This document shows positions 17,065 to 25,032 of a DNA stretch of 59,138 bases, piece by piece. Position 1 is the stretch's first letter, and the number at the start of each line of letters is the position of its first letter. Made by a program: the position numbers and the translations under genes. Origin of the DNA: Paramesorhizobium endophyticum (lineage in GTDB: Bacteria; Pseudomonadota; Alphaproteobacteria; Rhizobiales; Rhizobiaceae); assembly GCF_014640615.1 (NCBI RefSeq), contig NZ_BMHH01000025.1:1-59138 (forward strand). The letters are read 5' to 3'. The notes beneath the pieces were generated by a model, which did no database searches, was not told the origin of the DNA, and saw only the letters and a list, made by a program, of their open reading frames with translations.

Positions 17065-17084
17065 TTGATTGACTAATCAATCAA
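17065..17084. promoter_or_regulatory. Probable BetI operator
   Basis: A perfect inverted repeat TTGATTGA-CTAA-TCAATCAA upstream of betI. It resembles the TTGATTGG...TCAATA-type box bound by E. coli BetI. The flanking TAAAAAAG and AT-rich sequence fit a promoter. Confidence 0.75.
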
Positions 17085-17105
17085 TAAAAAAGCTGGGAAA
17101 TGTCA

Positions 17106-17122
17106 GCGGGACAGAGGGGGGC
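17106..17122. repeat. Fragment of an R1 arm
   Basis: GCGGGACAGAGGGGGGC matches the right end of R1 elements; the rest of the element is absent. It lies in the gap between betI and the asparaginase gene. Confidence 0.6.
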
Positions 17123-17269
17123 GACGTAGAGCGCCAGCGTTTCCATTCATCGTTGAATGCTTTCAAGCGCAACATACAATAGTGCCAGTGCTTGTCCCTT
17201 ATTCCCCTCCACCCCCATCGCCGCTATACAGTTCCCCGAACAAACTCCGAAAATACGAAAGCGCGCATT

Positions 17270-18289
17270 ATGAGCAATCCTGAACTCGTCGAGGTTTATC
17301 GTGGACCCGTGGTGGAAAGCCGCCATCGCGGGGCGGTCGCGGTGGTCGATGGCGACGGGCGCACGGTGTTTTCGCTGGGCGATGTCGAGCGGCCCGTCTT
17401 CCCGCGCTCGGCGATCAAGGCGATTCAGGCGCTGCCGCTGGTCGAGAGCGGCGCGGCGGATGTCTTCGGCTTCGACAACAAGGACCTCGCCATGGCCTGC
17501 GCCTCGCATTCCGGCGAGCCGGAGCATGTGGCGCGTGCCGCGTCGATGCTCGAGCGAGCCGGGCTGGATGCCTCGGCGCTCGAATGCGGCGTCCATTGGC
17601 CGTTCGAACTGCCGGTGACCTTGAAGCTCGCCAAAAGCGGGCAGGAGCCGACGCCGCTTCACAACAATTGCTCCGGCAAGCATTCCGGCTTCCTCGCCAC
17701 CTGCATGCATTGCGGCTTCGAGACGAAGGGCTATGTCGCGCTGGGGTCTCAGATTCAGGAACTGGTGCGCGAGACCATGGAGTCCGTCACCGGCGCGCCC
17801 CATGCCGTCGATCTCTGCGGCACCGATGGCTGCTCGATCCCGACCTATGCCATCCCGCTCGTCGCGCAGGCGCGGGGCTTTGCCCGTATGGCGACCGGCA
17901 ACGGCCTCGCCCCCGAACGGGCGAAGGCGGCGCGGCGGCTGGTGGAAGCTTGCATGGCCGAGCCATTCTATGTGGCCGGCTCGAAGCGCGCCTGCACGGC
18001 CATGATGAACATGGCCCCCGGCCGCGTCTTCGTGAAGACGGGCGCGGAAGGCGTCTTCACCGGCGCGGTGCCGGAACTCGGCCTCGCCTTCGCGCTCAAA
18101 TGCGATGACGGCGCGACGCGGGCTTCCGAATCCATGGTTGCAAGCGTCCTCTCTCGCATCTTCGCCGCCGAACCGGACTTGAGCGCAAAGTTCGACCGCT
18201 TCGCCACCCGCGAGTTGAAGAACTGGAACGGCATTCCGCTTGGCACCGTCGCTTCCACGGAAGCATTGACGGGCGCGCGGATCGGGTAA
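17270..18289 (+). CDS. L-asparaginase, ReAII/asparaginase II family
   Basis: A 339-residue protein of the Rhizobium etli type II asparaginase family (PF06089), which hydrolyses asparagine to aspartate and ammonia. Conserved blocks seen: RSAIKAIQALPL (about residues 45-56), CASHSGEPEHV (76-86), NNCSGKHSGFLATC (133-146) and DGCSIPTYAIPL (189-200). These hold the Ser-Lys and cysteine residues found at the active site in this family. The start at 17270 begins the conserved N-terminus. It appears monocistronic and is flanked by repeat-bearing gaps. Confidence 0.92.
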   Translation: MSNPELVEVYRGPVVESRHRGAVAVVDGDGRTVFSLGDVERPVFPRSAIKAIQALPLVESGAADVFGFDNKDLAMACASHSGEPEHVARAASMLERAGLDASALECGVHWPFELPVTLKLAKSGQEPTPLHNNCSGKHSGFLATCMHCGFETKGYVALGSQIQELVRETMESVTGAPHAVDLCGTDGCSIPTYAIPLVAQARGFARMATGNGLAPERAKAARRLVEACMAEPFYVAGSKRACTAMMNMAPGRVFVKTGAEGVFTGAVPELGLAFALKCDDGATRASESMVASVLSRIFAAEPDLSAKFDRFATRELKNWNGIPLGTVASTEALTGARIG

Positions 18290-18304
18290 AGGCGCTTTTT
18301 CCAG

Positions 18305-18337
18305 ACGTCCTTCTCGGGACAAGCCCGAGAATGACGG
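18305..18337. repeat. R9 palindrome (TTCTCGGG/CCCGAGAA)
   Basis: A short palindrome TTCTCGGG-ACAAG-CCCGAGAA followed by TGACGG. A second copy, in the opposite orientation, is at 49353-49381. Confidence 0.7.
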
Positions 18338-18394
18338 CGAGGGGTTGTTTCATGCTGGTTCTAGCAACTCTGGGATGAGAGAGGGATGGTCTGA

Positions 18395-21300
18395 ATGAGC
18401 GGTGAGACGATCGATCGGGAGCGGCTGCTGGCCATTCTGGAATACTGGCACCGGATAGAATTCTTTATTCCGTTCGATTTGTCCGCCTGCGCCGAACCGC
18501 GGGACGGGCGTGCTCCCTTCTGGATGCATGCCGAAACGCTTGAAAATGATACAGCCTATCTGCGACGGCCGAATATCCCCGAGGGCAAGGAACTCACGGG
18601 GATAAGGCTCTTCTTCGGGGTGTTCGACAAGTCGCAGATGACGGATTCTATTCTGCGTTATTGTGCGCCGGCGAGCGGACTGGCCGCGTTCGAGGACGTG
18701 GAGCGCGGCGACCTCGAAGGCGATACATGCTTTGCCAGCCTTGATCTCGATGCCAACGGTGTTCCGCTTTTCGACCGGTTTTCCATTTCGACCTTGCCAT
18801 GGGCGCTGGGGCGTATAGCGAAGGGCGGGCTCATGGCGCTTTCGCTCGGCGCCTTTGCCGAAAGCATGAAGAAGCTGAAGGAGCTACTGGAGAATTTCAG
18901 GGCGCAGCGCCATCTCGATCGATCCGGAGAGGCGGACGGTGCAGAGGCGATCACCCCGGCGGAGATACTTGCCCTGAATGACCTCCTGCAGGACTGGGCG
19001 GGTTTCAAGCCGGAACCTGGCCGTCCGGTCGCCCTGGCTGAAATCCGGTTTCGCGAGAAGCTGGAGACATCCGTCAGGCAATTGGAGGCGCCTCAGATTA
19101 TTGACATGATCCCCGCCGAGGGCGATGAGGACGAGGAGGATGACGAGCCGGAGGTCGAGCAGGAAATAGGCATCCTCAACAGTTTCTATCTCGAGGACAT
19201 CGAAAAGGCGATTGCCTGCGTCCGTGACGGCGTCGTGCCGGAGGCCATCAGGCAATATCTGACGCCGCTCGAGGCGAATGAACGTCTCGATCTTTATTCC
19301 GATGCGGGACGCCTCGCGATACTGGAAAAGCTCCATCCGAGCCGTGTCAATCGCGGCCGGTGGCCGAGCGACCCCAGCCATGCCATGAGCCTCATGCAGC
19401 AATTCGCCATCAATGCGGCTGGCGAGCTTGGCGGCAAAGACGGCCTATTTTCTGTCAACGGGCCTCCCGGCACCGGTAAAACGACATTGCTGCGGGATGT
19501 GATCGCCGACAACATCGTCAAGCGCGCCCGCGTCCTCGCCGCGCTCCCATCGCCCCGGGACGCCTTCACGGGACGCGGCAAGAAGATGGAGTTCGCCGAC
19601 GGCGCCACGGCGACCATTTCAATCTTGAAGCCGGAATTGACCGGTTTCGAGATGGTGGTGGCGTCCTCGAACAACACGGCTGTCGAGAACATTTCCAAGG
19701 ATTTGCCGAAACGCAAGTCCATTTGGGACCTGTCGTCGGTCGATTATCTGCAACCGGTTGCCCACAAGGTCGCCGCACAAACGAAGAAAGGCGGCTTTCA
19801 ACCTTGCAAGGGGGAGGAGCAGCCTTGGGGCCTCATCTCCTGCGTCCTCGGAAATTTCGCGAACCGCAGGTCATTCGGCAACAAATTCGCCTTCAAGCCC
19901 AGGATGAATGGGGAACACACGACGTGGAAGGACGGCCATGTGTTCCAGAGCATTTACGGTTGGCTGGACAATTATGAGGGGCCATCCTTTGCCGAGGCCG
20001 TCGAAGCGTTCAGGCGCGCGGAGGCGGAGGTCGATGCCGGTATCGCGCGCCACGCACGATATGCGGATCTGTTCGGCGAAGTGGGACTACGGTCGCAAGA
20101 CGACTATTGCCGGGCGGCGTCGGCGCAAGCGAAGTCTGCCGCCGAGGCGTTGGAAACCAGCGGGCGCGCGCATGACGGCATCGGGTTTGAGCTGCAGGCG
20201 ACCGAAGCCAGGCTTTCCGGACTGAAGGAAGAGGAGCGTCTCCTCGATCGGACCAGCCCCGCATGGTGGCATCGATTGTTCCGGACCAGGGCGGGGCAGG
20301 AATACCGGGCGAGCATGGTGGAGAACGCGAAGGCGCAGCTCTCCGTCCGAGGCCGGCAGTCCCTGTTGCGCGAAACGCTGGCAAGCCATGCCGCCGAGAT
20401 GCAGCGGGCGAGCGCGCGGCTTCAGCAATGCGAAGCCGCCCTTGCCGCCCGGCAGCATGAATGGAAGCAGAAGCGGGCGGAGCTGGAGCAATTGGGGGAG
20501 GCTCTGGGAAACCCCGCAATTCCCGGGTCATTGAGCGATCTCGAAACCGACCGGTTCCAGATTTCCGGCCTGTGGCATACCGAAGCGATGGCCACCCTGC
20601 GGTCCGCTCTCTTCGAGGCTGCCTTGCGCCTGCACGCCGCATGGCTTGCCGAGGCGGGGCGCAGCGGTGGAGGTTTCCGCGGCAACATACCCGCAATCAG
20701 CAAGCTGCTTTCGGGCAATTTGCCGGTCGAAAAGGCAGCCATCGCCAGTATCTGGCAAAGCCTGTTCATGATCGTGCCCGTGATATCGACGACCTTTGCG
20801 TCCTTCACCCGCCTGTTCAACGGGGTCGAAGCAGGCGGGATCGGCTGGCTTTTCATCGATGAAGCGGGGCAGGCGGTGCCGCAGGCGGCAGTGGGCGGGC
20901 TGATGCGGGCGCGGCGCGTCATGGCCATCGGCGATCCGCTCCAGATCGAGCCCGTCTTCACCCTGCCGGCGGCCTTCATCAAGGCGCTTGGCGAACTCTC
21001 GCCCCACACGGCCGGCGGAGATTACTCACCGGCGCGCACCTCGGTCCAGACCCTTGCCGACGCCGCCAACCGCTTCGGCACGGCGGTGGCTACCGACGCA
21101 GACGACGATCCACTTTGGATCGGCAGCCCCTTGCGCGTGCATCGCCGCTGCATCGACCCGATGTTCAGCCTCGCCAACCGGATCGCCTATCACGGCAAGA
21201 TGGTGTTCGCGGCGAGGGGACCTTCAGAGGATTTCGCGCCACTTCACGACAGCGCCTGGATTGATATCCGCGGGCGGGTTACGGGCAAGCAGACGGTGCG

Positions 21301-21751
21301 GGAACAGGTGGAGTTCATGGTGCGCGTCCTCCTTGCGACTTACCGCAGCGAGGGCCGTCTGCCGGGCGTCTATATCATTTCCCCTTTCAAGGAAACCAAG
21401 GCTGCCCTCAGGCAGGCGATTGAAAAGGCGTACTGGATCAATCCAGACGGTCGCCACGAGCAACCGAAGGGGCTGGATGATTGGTTGAAAAACCGGATCG
21501 GCACGGTCCACACCTTCCAGGGCAAGGAAGAAGACACCGTCTTCATGGTTCTGGGAACCGATGCCGAGCACCGCGGCGCCGCCGTCTGGGCCGCATCGAA
21601 GCCGAACCTGCTTAACGTCGCGGCGACGCGGGCGCGCTACCGGCTGTTCATCATCGGCGACAGCACGCTCTGGAGCGGCCTGCCCTATTTCAGCGACGCC
21701 GCCGACATGCTGCCGGTTGTGCAGGAGGAGGATTTTCTGGCGCGGCTATGA
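18395..21751 (+). CDS. Large SF1 (UPF1/DNA2-like) helicase with long N-terminal domain
   Basis: An 1118-residue protein. About 340 N-terminal residues match no domain I can name and contain an acidic patch (EGDEDEEDDEPEVEQE, about 244-260). The helicase core then has Walker A GPPGTGKTTL (about 355), the motif II box FIDEAGQAVPQA (about 821), motif III GDPLQIEPV, the segment SPLRVHRRCIDPMF, and motifs V/VI (VHTFQGKEEDTVFMV; NVAATRARYRLFIIGD, about 1073-1088). A roughly 430-residue insert between motifs I and II contains a likely coiled coil (about 580-700). No nuclease or PLD domain follows. Role unknown; such COG1112-type helicases occur in nucleic-acid maintenance and in defence loci. Confidence 0.85.
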   Translation: MSGETIDRERLLAILEYWHRIEFFIPFDLSACAEPRDGRAPFWMHAETLENDTAYLRRPNIPEGKELTGIRLFFGVFDKSQMTDSILRYCAPASGLAAFEDVERGDLEGDTCFASLDLDANGVPLFDRFSISTLPWALGRIAKGGLMALSLGAFAESMKKLKELLENFRAQRHLDRSGEADGAEAITPAEILALNDLLQDWAGFKPEPGRPVALAEIRFREKLETSVRQLEAPQIIDMIPAEGDEDEEDDEPEVEQEIGILNSFYLEDIEKAIACVRDGVVPEAIRQYLTPLEANERLDLYSDAGRLAILEKLHPSRVNRGRWPSDPSHAMSLMQQFAINAAGELGGKDGLFSVNGPPGTGKTTLLRDVIADNIVKRARVLAALPSPRDAFTGRGKKMEFADGATATISILKPELTGFEMVVASSNNTAVENISKDLPKRKSIWDLSSVDYLQPVAHKVAAQTKKGGFQPCKGEEQPWGLISCVLGNFANRRSFGNKFAFKPRMNGEHTTWKDGHVFQSIYGWLDNYEGPSFAEAVEAFRRAEAEVDAGIARHARYADLFGEVGLRSQDDYCRAASAQAKSAAEALETSGRAHDGIGFELQATEARLSGLKEEERLLDRTSPAWWHRLFRTRAGQEYRASMVENAKAQLSVRGRQSLLRETLASHAAEMQRASARLQQCEAALAARQHEWKQKRAELEQLGEALGNPAIPGSLSDLETDRFQISGLWHTEAMATLRSALFEAALRLHAAWLAEAGRSGGGFRGNIPAISKLLSGNLPVEKAAIASIWQSLFMIVPVISTTFASFTRLFNGVEAGGIGWLFIDEAGQAVPQAAVGGLMRARRVMAIGDPLQIEPVFTLPAAFIKALGELSPHTAGGDYSPARTSVQTLADAANRFGTAVATDADDDPLWIGSPLRVHRRCIDPMFSLANRIAYHGKMVFAARGPSEDFAPLHDSAWIDIRGRVTGKQTVREQVEFMVRVLLATYRSEGRLPGVYIISPFKETKAALRQAIEKAYWINPDGRHEQPKGLDDWLKNRIGTVHTFQGKEEDTVFMVLGTDAEHRGAAVWAASKPNLLNVAATRARYRLFIIGDSTLWSGLPYFSDAADMLPVVQEEDFLARL

Positions 21752-21830
21752 GCATTTCTATTGAGACGGAACCAACTGTGCGCCGAAAATTGAGCACTTC
21801 ACGGTTTGATGGAAACTGTGCGATGGCGAT

Positions 21831-21889
21831 CCCCTTACCCCCGTCCTTCGAGGCTCGCTTCGCGAGCGCCTCAGGACGAGGGTAAGGGG
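21831..21889. repeat. R4 hairpin, downstream of the helicase gene
   Basis: The perfect outer arms CCCCTTACCC/GGGTAAGGGG enclose GTCCTTCGAGGC ... GCCTCAGGAC. Further R4 pieces continue to 22014 and end in a conserved tail ATTCCAGCAAAACAAGAA. The 21752-22325 gap holds no gene, only R4 and R3 repeats. Confidence 0.8.
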
Positions 21890-22088
21890 CGTTGCGCTTC
21901 AGGTAAGGGGAGGAGCACAGCGTCTCGGGAGCCCTCATGGTGAGGTGCGAATGGAGCGCAGCGGAATTCGCCTCGAACCACGAGGGCGCTTGGCGCTGAT
22001 TCCAGCAAAACAAGAATTGCTGTAGCCCATCAGGTCAGTTGTTGAGGATGAAGGGATGTTGCGGCCAAACAAGTGCATGCCGTGGAAT

Positions 22089-22243
22089 GCCCCTCACCCT
22101 TACCCTCTCCCCGCACGCGGGGCGAGGGGGACATCCGCGTTGCTGCCTCTCCCTTGTTCCCTGCACCTGGCAGAAAGATTAGGCGAGAACGGTCGTGTCC
22201 CCCTCTCCCCGTAAATCACGGGGAGAGGGTAAGGGTGAGGGGC
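22089..22243. repeat. R3 element (CCTCACCCTTACCCTCTCCCCG arms)
   Basis: The arms GCCCCTCACCCTTACCCTC and GAGGGTAAGGGTGAGGGGC are about 155 bp apart, with inner sequence TGCACCTGGCAGAAAGA shared, in inverted form, with the copy at 48787-48940. Confidence 0.9.
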
Positions 22244-22261
22244 TATCCATGACATTCCAGC

Positions 22262-22320
22262 AACCCTCATCCTGAGCTTGTCGAAGGGCGAGGCGGCTTG
22301 GCGATTCCATCAAAACAGGA
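22262..22320. repeat. R4 partial copy
   Basis: CCCTCATCCTGAGCTTGTCG then AAGGGCGAGG and the tail TTGGCGATTCCATCAAAACA. It abuts the 3' end of the doc gene. Confidence 0.8.
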
Positions 22321-22325
22321 ACTAC

Positions 22326-22706
22326 TCAGATTTTGACTGTGAAATCCCGAAAGAAAGCCGCCGCGCCGTCCTCATCGATCTCACCGGCGGCAACCATGGT
22401 GATGAGGAGGATCACATCCTCATTGGTCGCTTCCAGGCTCAGCCCGTTGAAATAAAGGAAAAGATCGGCTGCGGCAAAACCGGTCCGCTTGTTGCCGTCA
22501 ATGAAGGGATGGTTTTTTACGATCTTATAAAGATAGGCTGCGGCGAGTTCATAAAGGTCCGGCGCTTCATAAGCATGCTTGTTCAGCGGCCTGCCTAGTG
22601 CGGATTCGAGCGCATCTTCGTCCCGCAAGCCAGCTGCGCCGCCGTGGAGGCGCAACTGCTCGTTATGCATAGCCTCCACGAACTCCCGCGAGTGGAATTC
22701 GATCAT
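22326..22706 (-). CDS. doc: Doc-type toxin (Fic fold, death-on-curing family)
   Basis: A 126-residue Fic/Doc protein. Doc toxins phosphorylate EF-Tu and stop translation. The motif HPFIDGNKRTGF (residues 66-77) carries the catalytic His, the Asp and the GNKR phosphate-binding residues, so it looks intact. The N-terminus LRDEDALESALGRP is typical of Doc. The start overlaps the antitoxin stop by ATGA, giving coupled translation as third gene of the operon. Confidence 0.93.
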   Translation of the reverse strand: MIEFHSREFVEAMHNEQLRLHGGAAGLRDEDALESALGRPLNKHAYEAPDLYELAAAYLYKIVKNHPFIDGNKRTGFAAADLFLYFNGLSLEATNEDVILLITMVAAGEIDEDGAAAFFRDFTVKI

Positions 22707-22933
22707 TTGGCGAGAACGCGATAGGCTGCCTCGTATTTCTTCATGCGCTCGCGGGCGATCTGCATTTTCTTTACGAATTCTTCCGGATTTTCCGTGAGCG
22801 GGCGCAGCTTCAGCCCGTCGGCCTCCTCGATGAGAAGCACCGTGTCGCCAGCATGGATATTATGCCGGTCGAGCACTTCCTTCGGCAGGATAACACCTTC
22901 CGAATTGCCGATTTTGCGAACAGTAAGGTTCAT
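22703..22933 (-). CDS. AbrB/MazE-type antitoxin for Doc
   Basis: A 76-residue antitoxin. Residues 1-48 form an AbrB/SpoVT swapped-hairpin DNA-binding domain (RKIGNSEGVILPKEVLD ... HAGDTVLLIEEADGLKL). Residues about 50-76 (PEEFVKKMQIARERMKKYEA) are the predicted toxin-binding helix. It overlaps the downstream doc start and the upstream 39-codon gene stop, each by ATGA. Confidence 0.9.
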   Translation of the reverse strand: MNLTVRKIGNSEGVILPKEVLDRHNIHAGDTVLLIEEADGLKLRPLTENPEEFVKKMQIARERMKKYEAAYRVLAK

Positions 22934-23049
22934 GGCGATGTCCCCGTTTCGGCAAGCTTTTGCAGTGCGGCCCTGTATTGGTCCATGACCTCACGCGCGG
23001 CCTGCATCTGCCGCTCGAAATCATCGGGGCGTTTCAGGGCAGCGACCAT
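22930..23049 (-). CDS. 39-residue antitoxin-tail peptide, first gene of the Doc operon
   Basis: A small gene encoding MVAALKRPDDFERQMQAARE followed by VMDQYRAALQKLAETGTSP. It aligns without gaps to the antitoxin's C-terminal tail (P-E/D-E/D-F, MQ.ARE.M..Y.AA, LA-K/E) but lacks the DNA-binding domain. Support for translation: the RBS GTGAGG lies five to six bases before the ATG, the TGA overlaps the antitoxin ATG, and an operator-like palindrome sits just upstream. It probably encodes a stand-alone toxin-binding segment; a decayed duplicated antitoxin is the alternative. Confidence 0.65.
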   Translation of the reverse strand: MVAALKRPDDFERQMQAAREVMDQYRAALQKLAETGTSP

Positions 23050-23062
23050 GTCGACCTCACTT

Positions 23063-23082
23063 GTTATAACGCATGATATAAC
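23063..23082. promoter_or_regulatory. Operator-like palindrome of the Doc operon
   Basis: GTTATA and TATAAC, eight bases apart, are centred 14-33 bases upstream of the 39-codon gene. AbrB-type antitoxins commonly autoregulate at such AT-rich palindromes. The site also overlaps a plausible -10 region. Confidence 0.55.
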
Positions 23083-23099
23083 ATGGGAAGCGGCAGGTT

Positions 23100-23510
23100 T
23101 CAATCGTTGGTATCATTCCCCGGCAACCCCTCGAAAGCCTTCGCCGCCCAAGGCGCCGCCGAGCGGCACCAGATCTGCCGCTTCGGTGCGAATTCCCGGC
23201 GCTGGTCGATGCTGCCCCAGCGGATGCCCCAGGGCGCGTTTTCGGTGTCCTCGCCGCTGGTGAAGAGGGGCGAGCCGCACTCCGGACAGAAATATTGCAA
23301 GCGTTTTTTCCCGCTTGTCCCCGTCTTCAGATAAACCTTGGGCGCGTTGCCGGTCAGCCGGATGCCGCCGGGAGAGGCTCGCACCGTTACGCGATAGGGC
23401 GACCCGGTCAGCCGCTGGCAATCGGTGCAATGGCAGATGGTGATCCGCTCCGGATCGATCTCCGCCTCATAAGTGACATGCCCGCAATGGCATTGCCCAG
23501 TAATTTTCAT
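23100..23510 (-). CDS. GFA/CENP-V family zinc protein
   Basis: A 136-residue protein of the glutathione-dependent formaldehyde-activating enzyme (GFA/CENP-V) fold. Zinc ligands are visible in CHCGHVTYEA (about residues 6-8), CHCTDCQR (about 27-32) and CPECGSPLF (about 77-80). Whether it acts on S-hydroxymethylglutathione is unproven; many members have unknown substrates. The start at 23510 is chosen because AAAGG lies eight bases upstream; an in-frame GTG three codons earlier is less likely. Confidence 0.88.
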   Translation of the reverse strand: MKITGQCHCGHVTYEAEIDPERITICHCTDCQRLTGSPYRVTVRASPGGIRLTGNAPKVYLKTGTSGKKRLQYFCPECGSPLFTSGEDTENAPWGIRWGSIDQRREFAPKRQIWCRSAAPWAAKAFEGLPGNDTND

Positions 23511-23549
23511 CGTCGGCACCTTTCAGGACGCGCTGCTGCGGGAGCCCGA

Positions 23550-23825
23550 CTACTGCTTCGGCAGGCCCTGATCGCGGATTTCAGTCAACCGGTCGTAGAT
23601 TTTGAATAGCAGGATCAGGCTCTCGCAGAAAACGCGCCATGCTATCAGGGTCCCGACGAGCATAAGGAGGCTCCCGACGATATTGGGAAGCGTGGCGTCC
23701 GAAAAACTCCTTTGGTAAGCGAATATGGGTACAAGCACGACGCCAGCCACGCCGACCCAGAAGACGATCTTGACCAGTACGGGCGTCAGGAATTTTTCAA
23801 AGACAAAGAAATCCTTGATTGCCAT
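23550..23825 (-). CDS. DUF4282 membrane protein
   Basis: A 91-residue protein with two predicted membrane helices (about residues 17-38 and 48-72) in the DUF4282 pattern: N-terminal MAIKDFFVFEKFLTPVLVKI and C-terminal WRVFCESLILLFKIYDRLTEI. The start at 23825 has GGAGGGT upstream. Function unknown. Confidence 0.8.
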   Translation of the reverse strand: MAIKDFFVFEKFLTPVLVKIVFWVGVAGVVLVPIFAYQRSFSDATLPNIVGSLLMLVGTLIAWRVFCESLILLFKIYDRLTEIRDQGLPKQ

Positions 23826-23933
23826 GGAGCTACCCTCCGCAAAAACAATCGCAACCTGCAATATAGGTCAGGAAAATGGCAGGTCCATGCAAAACATGAT
23901 CGAGAGTTGCAGGCCTTGGGAATTATGCGGCGA

Positions 23934-24926
23934 TTAAAGCCATCCCTTCTTGCGGAAATAGACGAGCGGAAGGATGGCGGAGATTACCATCAAGATGAGG
24001 GCCATCGGATAGCCCCATGTTTCCTTGAGCTCCGGCATGAAATGGAAGTTCATCCCGTAGATCGAGGCGATCAGCGTCGGAGGCATGAAGCCGACCGCAG
24101 CCACCGAGAATATCTTGATGATCGCGTTCTGTTCGACCGAGATGAGGCCGACCACCGTATCGAGCAGGAAATTGATCTTGTTCGAGAGGAAATCGACATA
24201 GTTTTCCAGCGATTGCGCGTCCCGCTCCAGCGACTTGATCCAGGCTCTCTTGTCCTTGTCCGCGCCGCTCGCCGGCAAATTGGTGGTGACATAGACTAGC
24301 AGGCGGCCGATGCCGGCCAGGCTCTCGCGCACCTTGGAGAGAAACGCCCCCTGGCCGCCGATATGCGTCAGGAGCAGGCGGAAATCCTTGTTGGTCATCG
24401 GGCGCTCATGGGCGCGTATGTGAAAGATCGACTGCGATTCCTCCTCGATCTTCTCCGACACCGCCTCCAATATGTCGGCCAGCCGGTCCGTCGCCGCTTC
24501 CAGAAGGCCGAGCAGGATCGCAAGGCCGGAACATTTCGCATCGATCAGCCCATTGCCCGGCTTCATCGCGCGCTCGATATAGAGCCCGAACGCCCTGGGT
24601 TCACTATAGCGGGCCGTGACCAGCAGCTTGCCCGAAAGCACGAAGGAGATCGGCGCGGTTTTACGATGATCCTTGCCCACGGTATAAAGAATGGGCGCGG
24701 TCAGATATTGCGCGCCGTTCTCCATGTAGAACCGGCTCGATTCGGCGATATCTACCATGTCCGCATGGGTCGGAATATCGGCCCCGATCCATGTTTCGAC
24801 CGTCTTTTCCTCGTCCGGCGTCGGATTGAGCAGGTCGATCCACACGGCATTGATGGGCAGCGAGCTTCCCGCTTCCTCCTCGACCAGTATCAGATGGTCG
24901 GTATCCAGGCAGTAGATTCGGATCAT
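23934..24926 (-). CDS. corA: CorA-type magnesium/metal ion transporter
   Basis: A 330-residue CorA-family channel. The long cytoplasmic N-terminal part precedes two C-terminal membrane helices, and the signature YGMNF is at the end of TM1 (about residues 292-296). The C-terminal LVYFRKKGWL is typical. It forms pentamers in the inner membrane for Mg2+ (also Co2+ or Ni2+) uptake. It looks monocistronic, and no riboswitch is evident upstream. Confidence 0.95.
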   Translation of the reverse strand: MIRIYCLDTDHLILVEEEAGSSLPINAVWIDLLNPTPDEEKTVETWIGADIPTHADMVDIAESSRFYMENGAQYLTAPILYTVGKDHRKTAPISFVLSGKLLVTARYSEPRAFGLYIERAMKPGNGLIDAKCSGLAILLGLLEAATDRLADILEAVSEKIEEESQSIFHIRAHERPMTNKDFRLLLTHIGGQGAFLSKVRESLAGIGRLLVYVTTNLPASGADKDKRAWIKSLERDAQSLENYVDFLSNKINFLLDTVVGLISVEQNAIIKIFSVAAVGFMPPTLIASIYGMNFHFMPELKETWGYPMALILMVISAILPLVYFRKKGWL

Positions 24927-25032
24927 GGTTTCTCGCGAATGATGGAAGCGGGAGTCTATGCCTGCAACGCTTTAAAATGGAATAATGGCGAGATCATCGA
25001 AGGCAGTGGCGAGGCGGCCGGCAAAATTCCAG

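Noticed and set aside
18395-22933. A combined helicase plus Doc defence island
   Set aside because: The helicase and the TA operon are on opposite strands and separated by about 570 bases of repeats; nothing links them functionally beyond proximity.
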